From NCBI GenBank assembly GCA_947499925.1, contig CANMQR010000056.1:1-5691 (forward strand): a DNA stretch of 5,691 bases, read 5' to 3'. The notes under the pieces are model-generated. The model had not been told where the DNA came from. It worked only from the letters and a program-made list of their open reading frames with translations, and made no database searches. The position numbers and the translations under genes were made by a program. Of the stretch, positions 1-5,691 are shown in pieces. The first letter of the stretch is position 1. Every line of letters begins with the position of its first letter. This DNA comes from Neisseriaceae bacterium (GTDB lineage Bacteria; Pseudomonadota; Gammaproteobacteria; Burkholderiales; UBA11063).

Positions 1-626
1 AAATTTGCTAATGCGGCATCAATCCTTTCTTTTGGATATATTTTACCATCAGTTAAGCGTTCAATAAGCTCTTCAGGAGGTAAATCAATTAATACCACTT
101 CATCAGCATCTTCAATAATCTGATCAGGAACTGTTTCATTAATCTTAATTTCGGTAATTTGTTCGACTATATTATTAAGTGACTCCAAGTGTTGTACATT
201 TAGTGCAGTATAAACATCAATACCAGCATTTAACAACTCTAAAACATCCTGATAACGCTTACCATTTCTAGAACCAATGACATTAGTATGGGCAAGTTCA
301 TCCAAAATAACTATAGATGGATGACGTGCTAGAGTTTTATCAATATCAAATTCTTTAAGTTCCGTTCCTTTATAATTAATTACTTTAATAGAGATATACT
401 CTATATCTTTTGGTAATAAAAGTTTAGTCTCTTCCCTATTATGAGTTTCAACATAACCAATGACCACATCTTCACCATCTGCTTTTAATTGGCTTGCCGC
501 CTTTAGCATGGCATAAGTTTTACCAACCCCAGCCGCAGCCCCTAGAAATATCTTTAAGCTACCACGCTTATGTTCTTCTATTTGTTTTAATAGCTCTTCT
601 GGATCTGGACGATTATCATGATTCAT
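1..626 (-). CDS. kdpD: KdpD-type osmosensitive K+ channel sensor histidine kinase, N-terminal part (3' end beyond the left edge)
   Basis: KdpD is the membrane sensor kinase that, with the response regulator KdpE, controls the high-affinity K+ pump KdpFABC. I translated the open frame by hand from the ATG at 626-624: 208 residues are visible, with no stop before the edge. They cover the cytoplasmic KdpD domain. The start MNHDNRPDPEELL matches the family's RPDP-x-x-LL opening. A Walker A-like GAAAGVGKT lies at residues 29-37, the GYVETH motif at about 57-62, a Walker B-like IVILDELAHTN at 105-115, NVQHLESLN at 143-151, and VPD plus DLPPEEL near 167-187. The USP-like, four-helix membrane, GAF and kinase domains of a typical protein of about 900 residues would lie off-window, so a short stand-alone KdpD-domain protein cannot be excluded. 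The ribosome-binding site is weak (TTGGAT before the ATG). The gene starts 21 bp after the ferredoxin stop, with no kdpABC gene upstream of it in view. Family assignment is secure; full length is not shown. Confidence 0.9.
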   Translation of the reverse strand, partial: MNHDNRPDPEELLKQIEEHKRGSLKIFLGAAAGVGKTYAMLKAASQLKADGEDVVIGYVETHNREETKLLLPKDIEYISIKVINYKGTELKEFDIDKTLARHPSIVILDELAHTNVIGSRNGKRYQDVLELLNAGIDVYTALNVQHLESLNNIVEQITEIKINETVPDQIIEDADEVVLIDLPPEELIERLTDGKIYPKERIDAALAN

Positions 627-647
627 ATTTATATCCAAGTTACTTGA

Positions 648-950
648 TTAAATCTGCAAACGCTTTACAATTTCACCATCTATTAAATGCTTATCAATAA
701 TTTCAGCTACATCTTTTTCATCAATATATGTATACCAGGTACTTTCTGGATATACGACAGCAACAGGACCTTGCTCACAACGTCCCAAACAAGCTGATTT
801 ACTGGCACGAATTTTACCTTCGCCCCAATTATCACCATCTTGGAGCTTTTTTTTGGCAAAACTTTGCATATCCTGACTACAGATACTTCCGCATCCAGTA
901 CCATCTTTTTTTATATTAGTACAAAAAAACATATGCTTTTTATAAAACAT
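648..950 (-). CDS. thioredoxin-like [2Fe-2S] ferredoxin
   Basis: A 100-residue soluble protein of the thioredoxin-fold [2Fe-2S] ferredoxin family, related to Aquifex-type ferredoxin and the NuoE-like fold. It is probably a cytoplasmic electron carrier; its partners are unknown. The family pattern is clear: FFC at residues 8-10, GC at 19-20, CLGRC at 54-58, then GPVAVVYPESTWYTYI (61-76) and a C-terminal helix with DKHLIDGEIVKRL. The expected cluster ligands are C10, C20, C54 and C58. C24 is an additional cysteine in the usually Gly/Ser-rich loop after C20. The ATG at 950 is favoured because AAGG (963-960) sits 9 nt upstream; the internal Met7 would leave only two residues before ligand C10. 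It follows argS by 38 bp and precedes kdpD by 21 bp, so co-transcription is likely. Length is normal for the family. Confidence 0.88.
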   Translation of the reverse strand: MFYKKHMFFCTNIKKDGTGCGSICSQDMQSFAKKKLQDGDNWGEGKIRASKSACLGRCEQGPVAVVYPESTWYTYIDEKDVAEIIDKHLIDGEIVKRLQI

Positions 951-988
951 TTTTATAAACCTTAATAAATTTATTTAATAGCTTCAAT

Positions 989-2752
989 CTACATTCTATC
1001 TACGGTAGTTATTCCCAGTAGATCTAAGCCAGTTTTTAGAATTTCAGCGGTTAAGTTTGCAATAGCTAAACGACTTTCTTTAATAGCATTATTTTCAGAC
1101 TTTAAAATTGGACACGCTTCATAAAACTGCATAAACAAACTCGCCAAATTGTACAGATATTGGCACATATAATGTGGATATGCTTCTTTAGCAGTAATAT
1201 CTATAGTATCAGCAAATTTGGCAATATGAAGAGCTAATTTATGTTCTGCTGCCTCATTAATATTAATTTTATAGCTACTACAATCTATAACCTCAGCTTT
1301 TTTTAGAATACTTTGTATTCTTGTATAAGCATATAATAGATATGGTGCAGTATTGCCATCAAACGCGAGCATTTTATCAAAACTAAAAATATAATCACTA
1401 TTACGATTTTTGGACAAATCCGAATATTTAATCGAATCTATAGCTAAAATATTGGCTAATTGATCTTTATCAACCTCACTCCACTCTGTATTTCTATCTG
1501 CAACAATTTTCTTGGCACGAAGTTTAGCTTCATTAATCAAATCTATAAGACGAACAGTACCACCATCACGGGTCTTAAATGGCTTACCATCTTCATTCAT
1601 CATAGTCCCAAAGGGAGTATGCTCAAGCTTGGTATCAGGCTTTGCCAAACCTGCTTTTTTACCCACCAAAAATAATTGTTTAAAATGAAATGATTGCCGT
1701 GCATCAACTACATATACGATACGAGTAGCATGCAAATTATCTACCCGATAATTAATAGCTGCCAAATCTGTAGTTGCATACAAATATCCACCATCTTGTT
1801 TTTGAACTATAAAAGGAGTCTCTTCCCCACCTGATAATTCACCTGGAGCAAAAAACACACATTTAGCACCATTACTATCAGTTATTAACTTTTTATCTTC
1901 AAGCACCTTAATTATATCAGGTAACTTAGTTTCATAAAAGCTCTCACCAATAGCATTATTTTTTGTCAGTGGCACTCCAAGTAAATCATATATCTCTTGG
2001 CAATGTCTTAATGACTCATCTCTAAAAGTAGACCAATCTTTATGTACATTTTCGAATCCATTACGCCAATTTTGTAGTTTGACTACATATTCCCGTGCCT
2101 TATTGGCAAACTCTACATCTTCATCAAACTTTTGTTTTGAACTACGATAAAACTGTTCTAAATCTCTAACTGAGAAATTAGTACCATTATTCGAGTTCGG
2201 ACTTACAAAATCTTGCTCTTTCATATAAGCAATAAGCATCCCAAACTGAGTCCCCCAATCCCCAACATGGTTTTGGCGAATAACACTATCTCCCATATAC
2301 GCAAAAACTCTTGCTAATGCATCCCCAATAACGGTACTACGTAAATGCCCTACGTGCATTTCCTTAGCTAAATTTGGAGAGGATAAATCAACAACAACGG
2401 TCTCAGAATTATGGGATAGATAACTAACTCCATAGTGATTGCTAGAATTAAGAGTTGCTACAAAACTCTCTAAATATTTATTATCTAAAGTGATATTAAT
2501 AAATCCAGGGCCTGCAATTTCAAGCTTTGTTACGAGACCATCCAACTTAACCGCAGCAATAATCTTGTTCGCTAGTTCTCTAGGGTTTTGTTTTAGCATC
2601 TTAGCGGCACCCATAGCACCATTCATTTGAAAATCCCCAAACTCAGGACGCGTTGCTTCAACTAATAATACTGGAGTTTCAGGAGCAATTCCAAGCTCAT
2701 TAAAAGCTTCCCTAAATTTAGTTTCTAAAACATTAGAAATTGTATGTAACAT
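989..2752 (-). CDS. argS: arginyl-tRNA synthetase (ArgRS)
   Basis: A class Ia aminoacyl-tRNA synthetase of 587 residues that charges tRNA-Arg with arginine in the cytoplasm. The length is close to that of E. coli ArgRS (577). In order: the N-terminal tRNA-binding Arg-N domain (about 1-105, with FGDFQMNGAM at 38-47 and EIAGPGFINI at 78-87); the HIGH signature as HVGH at 133-136 inside SSPNLAKEMHVGHLRST; NHVGDWGTQFGML at 161-173; DGGYLYATTDLA at 320-331; the degenerate KMSKS-equivalent loop GKPFKTRDGGT at 389-399, as is usual in this type of ArgRS; and the anticodon-binding DALR domain from about 465, with NTAPYLLYAYTR and the conserved C-terminal VDRM. The ATG at 2752 is supported by AAAGG (2766-2762) with a 9-nt spacer. 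A strong terminator ends 21 nt upstream of the start codon, so expression probably involves read-through or attenuation. No truncation or missing key residue was seen. Confidence 0.98.
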   Translation of the reverse strand: MLHTISNVLETKFREAFNELGIAPETPVLLVEATRPEFGDFQMNGAMGAAKMLKQNPRELANKIIAAVKLDGLVTKLEIAGPGFINITLDNKYLESFVATLNSSNHYGVSYLSHNSETVVVDLSSPNLAKEMHVGHLRSTVIGDALARVFAYMGDSVIRQNHVGDWGTQFGMLIAYMKEQDFVSPNSNNGTNFSVRDLEQFYRSSKQKFDEDVEFANKAREYVVKLQNWRNGFENVHKDWSTFRDESLRHCQEIYDLLGVPLTKNNAIGESFYETKLPDIIKVLEDKKLITDSNGAKCVFFAPGELSGGEETPFIVQKQDGGYLYATTDLAAINYRVDNLHATRIVYVVDARQSFHFKQLFLVGKKAGLAKPDTKLEHTPFGTMMNEDGKPFKTRDGGTVRLIDLINEAKLRAKKIVADRNTEWSEVDKDQLANILAIDSIKYSDLSKNRNSDYIFSFDKMLAFDGNTAPYLLYAYTRIQSILKKAEVIDCSSYKININEAAEHKLALHIAKFADTIDITAKEAYPHYMCQYLYNLASLFMQFYEACPILKSENNAIKESRLAIANLTAEILKTGLDLLGITTVDRM

Positions 2753-2773
2753 ATTTATATACCTTTAGTTATT
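2753..2773 (-). promoter_or_regulatory. argS ribosome-binding site immediately downstream of the terminator
   Basis: Between the terminator T-run and the argS ATG there are only 21 nt, containing the Shine-Dalgarno AAAGG at 2766-2762. A TATATA lies at about 2760-2755, but as a -10 element it would start transcription at or inside the argS start codon, so it is not a usable promoter for a led mRNA. A weak candidate -10 (TATTAT, 2824-2819) with no good -35 lies before the terminator; use of it would put the hairpin in the argS leader. The Shine-Dalgarno is seen directly; the regulatory reading is inference. Confidence 0.55.
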
Positions 2774-2803
2774 AAAAAAACCCCGAACAATACGGGGTTT
2801 TTT
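2774..2803 (-). terminator. intrinsic terminator after rpsT, inside the rpsT-argS gap
   Basis: On the minus strand a perfect 5-bp GC stem, CCCCG (2797-2793) with CGGGG (2785-2781), encloses a 7-nt loop. It is flanked by six A on the 5' side (2803-2798) and seven T on the 3' side (2780-2774), so A-T pairing can extend the stem. It lies 44 bp after the rpsT stop codon and is the expected end of the rpsT transcript. The symmetric flanks mean it could also stop plus-strand transcription, though no plus-strand gene is seen. Its T-run ends only 21 nt before the argS start codon. Confidence 0.9.
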
Positions 2804-2847
2804 GCAAATTAATTGCTCATAATAAAATAAGCTAATTAATAGCGTAA

Positions 2848-3111
2848 TTAAGCCATAGCTTTGACTTTAGCAGATAATCTACTTTTATGACGCGCTGCTT
2901 TATTCTTGTGGAATATACCTTTACGGGCAATCTTGTCAATTGTTGATTGTGTGCTCTTAAACTCATTTTGAGCTACTGATTTATCACCACCAGCGATAGC
3001 TTTTAAAACTTTCTTAACTGCAGTTCTGAATTCAGTTCTAAGTGAGAAATTATGATCGCGACGACTAATCGACTGACGTGCACGTTTTTTTGCTTGTACT
3101 GTATTTGCCAT
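2848..3111 (-). CDS. rpsT: 30S ribosomal protein S20
   Basis: An 87-residue, highly basic protein, the usual length for bacterial S20, which binds 16S rRNA early in 30S assembly. Diagnostic stretches are [14 protein letters not shown] at the start, the central helical region [16 protein letters not shown] (24-39), and [19 protein letters not shown] at 61-79. The ATG at 3111 has AGGA (3124-3121) 9 nt upstream and gives the normal N-terminus. It is an ordinary ATG, unlike the UUG start of E. coli rpsT, which takes part in weak autogenous translational control. The gene has its own extended -10 promoter upstream (3205-3197), a roughly 78-nt leader with a small hairpin, and an intrinsic terminator downstream, so it can be expressed as a single-gene unit. 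serS lies 146 bp upstream and argS 95 bp downstream, all in the same direction. Confidence 0.98.
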   Translation of the reverse strand: MANTVQAKKRARQSISRRDHNFSLRTEFRTAVKKVLKAIAGGDKSVAQNEFKSTQSTIDKIARKGIFHKNKAARHKSRLSAKVKAMA

Positions 3112-3147
3112 GAATTATTTTCCTAATAATATTTATTCGACGGTTTT

Positions 3148-3168
3148 CTTGAGAAATTTATCTCCAAG
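3148..3168 (-). other. small hairpin in the rpsT mRNA leader
   Basis: On the minus strand CTTGGAGA (3168-3161) can pair with TCTCAAG (3154-3148) around a 6-nt loop. This gives seven base pairs with one bulged G. It lies in the predicted 5' leader of rpsT, about 37 nt before the start codon, and has no T-run after it, so it is not a terminator for serS. It could be incidental or could take part in translational control of S20. Only the pairing is seen; a function is not shown. Confidence 0.35.
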
Positions 3169-3196
3169 TTAAAACCAAAGTTTATACACTAACGTG

Positions 3197-3205
3197 ATTA
3201 TATCA
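3197..3205 (-). promoter_or_regulatory. extended -10 promoter of rpsT
   Basis: The minus strand reads TGATATAAT here: a perfect TATAAT (3202-3197) preceded by TG one base away, the extended -10 signature of sigma-70 promoters. There is no good -35 at 17 bp, which is common for extended -10 promoters. A start site near 3190 would give rpsT a leader of about 78 nt. The rest of the 146-bp serS-rpsT gap shows no GC-rich terminator, so serS transcripts may run on into rpsT. Confidence 0.7.
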
Positions 3206-3257
3206 TATCCCCAATAACTAGATATTGACTTTTACAAATAATTTACACAACCACCTT

Positions 3258-4556
<1,299 letters not shown>

Positions 4557-5159
4557 TTATTTTTTATTCCGAGATTCAATTACAGCTGCTAAATCGTCCA
4601 GTGTCAATCCTTTTGCATGAAGTAGTACCATTGCATGATACAGTAAATCTGTCATTTCACCAAGATACTCTGGTGTTGTTTCGTTAAGTGCTGCAATAAC
4701 TACCTCTACTGCTTCCTCACCCACTTTTTGAGCGATTTTTTTAACACCTTTTTTAAGTAAGTGATCAGTATAACTACCATCTGTGGGATAATTAATTCGT
4801 TCAATAATTGTCTTATCTAATTTACCAATTATTGATAATGCTGGTAATTTTTGAGTACTAAAACAAGAAACACTACCAGTATGGCATGTTGGACCAGCTG
4901 GATTTGCCATAATTAAAAGCGAATCATCATCACAATCAAGATGAATATCAATTACATGTAAAAAATCACCAGAAGTCTCTCCCTTTTGCCATAAACGGTT
5001 TTTGGTACGACTAAAAAAAGTAACCTTACCACTTGATATAGTAGCCTCCAGTGCTTCTTTATTCATAAATCCAACCATAAGCACCTGTAGTGTATGATTA
5101 TCCTGAATAACCACGGGTACTAATCCATCCATTTTCGCAAAATTAATTTTATCTAACAT
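4557..5159 (-). CDS. hisIE: bifunctional phosphoribosyl-AMP cyclohydrolase / phosphoribosyl-ATP pyrophosphatase
   Basis: A 200-residue fusion that carries out the second and third steps of histidine synthesis: removal of pyrophosphate from PR-ATP (HisE part), then opening of the adenine ring of PR-AMP (HisI part). HisI domain, about 1-110: FMNKEAL (31-37), [21 protein letters not shown] (44-64), metal-ligand cluster D75-C76-D77-D79, and GPTCHTG with C92 and C99 as further zinc ligands. HisE domain, about 115-200, a MazG-like all-alpha fold: YTDHLLKKG (130-138), KVGEEAVE with E148, E149 and E152, and EMTDLLYH with E168 and D171. Both active sites look complete, and the length matches E. coli HisIE (about 203). 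The ATG at 5159 overlaps the hisF stop by 7 bp (ATGTTAG). With only a weak GAGA-like ribosome-binding site, this suggests translational coupling. The fused form is typical of Gammaproteobacteria and some other groups; many Betaproteobacteria have separate hisI and hisE. Confidence 0.97.
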   Translation of the reverse strand: MLDKINFAKMDGLVPVVIQDNHTLQVLMVGFMNKEALEATISSGKVTFFSRTKNRLWQKGETSGDFLHVIDIHLDCDDDSLLIMANPAGPTCHTGSVSCFSTQKLPALSIIGKLDKTIIERINYPTDGSYTDHLLKKGVKKIAQKVGEEAVEVVIAALNETTPEYLGEMTDLLYHAMVLLHAKGLTLDDLAAVIESRNKK

Positions 5160-5691
5160 TTTCTAATCTCTATATTTTCACTAGCTAAATATTGTTTTAA
5201 TTCATCTATAGCAATAATTTGTTTATGAAATACTGACGCAGCTAATGCACCAGTTACCCGTGTTTGTTTAAATAAATTAGCAAAGTCAGACATACTTCCG
5301 GCTCCACCTGAGGCAATAACTGGAATATTAACTAAATTTGATACTAGTTTAGTTTGAATAATATCATATCCTGATCTTACGCCGTCTTGATTCATACAAT
5401 TAAGAACAATCTCACCCGCACCACGACTTTCAACTTCGCTAGCCCATTCTGAAACCGACCTTGAGGTAATTACTGTTTTAGATTCATCCCCAGTATATTG
5501 ACTAACTTGATATTTTCCATCAATAATTCTACTATCAATACCCACAACCACACATTGTGTGCCAAAACGTTTAGCTAATTCAGTAATTAGTTGTGGATTT
5601 TCTAATGCTGGTGAATTAATCGAGATTTTATCAGCACCGTTAGCTAAAACCACCTCTGCCTGAGCAACTGACCTAATACCACCAGCAACAC
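5153..5691 (-). CDS. hisF: imidazole glycerol phosphate synthase cyclase subunit HisF, C-terminal part (start beyond the right edge)
   Basis: HisF is the (beta/alpha)8 barrel that joins ammonia delivered by HisH to PRFAR, giving imidazole-glycerol phosphate and AICAR. The frame is open to the right edge and the visible 178 residues begin [21 protein letters not shown], so a GTG at 5653 is an internal valine, not a start. About 75-80 N-terminal residues, including the first catalytic aspartate, lie off-window. Visible landmarks, numbered from the first visible residue: SINSPAL (23-29); VVVGIDSR with D52 matching catalytic Asp130 of Thermotoga His[10 protein letters not shown] (89-97); [10 protein letters not shown] (100-109); the phosphate-binding loop IASGGAG (125-131); and [10 protein letters not shown] (147-156). 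The C-terminal half closely resembles enteric HisF as I remember it. It overlaps hisIE by 7 bp in the usual hisF-hisI order, so it belongs to a his operon extending to the right. Confidence 0.97.
   Translation of the reverse strand, partial: VAGGIRSVAQAEVVLANGADKISINSPALENPQLITELAKRFGTQCVVVGIDSRIIDGKYQVSQYTGDESKTVITSRSVSEWASEVESRGAGEIVLNCMNQDGVRSGYDIIQTKLVSNLVNIPVIASGGAGSMSDFANLFKQTRVTGALAASVFHKQIIAIDELKQYLASENIEIRKC

Noticed and set aside
494..700. Plus-strand open frame of 68 codons
   Set aside because: It lies antisense to the clear kdpD N-terminal coding sequence and the end of the ferredoxin gene; its protein resembles nothing I know.
707..919. Open frames on both strands overlapping the ferredoxin gene
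   Set aside because: They are alternative frames of a gene with unmistakable cysteine motifs, and have no plausible product.
962..978. Near-palindrome AATAAATTTATT between argS and the ferredoxin gene
   Set aside because: It is entirely A+T, has no GC stem or directional T-run, and is likely by chance in this composition; not a terminator or a convincing operator.
1460..2630. Plus-strand open frames at 1460-1675 and 2439-2630
   Set aside because: Both are antisense to conserved ArgRS sequence and show no family resemblance.
5153..5653. HisF starting at the GTG at 5653
   Set aside because: The frame continues upstream to the window edge with conserved HisF sequence ([12 protein letters not shown]), so this GTG is an internal valine codon.

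Overview
The window is a compact stretch of bacterial chromosome, roughly one third G+C by eye. All six recognisable genes read on the minus strand, so the text below follows them from the right edge to the left. The proteins point to an AT-rich proteobacterium, but the class is unresolved. HisF and the fused HisIE look like the enteric/gammaproteobacterial type, while the small thioredoxin-like [2Fe-2S] ferredoxin resembles proteins I know best from Betaproteobacteria. No mobile element, CRISPR array, tRNA or rRNA was seen, and every complete gene is intact.

Right part (about 3258-5691): the 3' part of hisF (cyclase subunit of imidazole-glycerol-phosphate synthase) overlaps hisIE by 7 bp. 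After a 21-bp gap comes serS (seryl-tRNA synthetase). The spacing suggests that serS is transcribed as the distal gene of a histidine-biosynthesis operon whose start lies beyond the right edge.

Middle (about 2753-3257): a 146-bp intergenic region holds a clear extended -10 promoter and a short leader hairpin for rpsT (ribosomal protein S20). A strong intrinsic terminator follows rpsT. It lies only 21 nt before the start codon of argS, which leaves no room for a conventional argS promoter after it. argS must therefore depend on terminator read-through, or its leader contains the hairpin.

Left part (1-2752): argS (arginyl-tRNA synthetase), a [2Fe-2S] ferredoxin and the N-terminal part of a KdpD-type sensor kinase follow one another with gaps of 38 and 21 bp and no visible terminator, so they may share a transcript. 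KdpD runs off the left edge.

Functionally this is mostly housekeeping: histidine synthesis, two aminoacyl-tRNA synthetases and a ribosomal protein. I found no convincing new biological system. The points worth a second look are the regulatory geometry in front of argS, the unusual company of kdpD, and the his-serS linkage.
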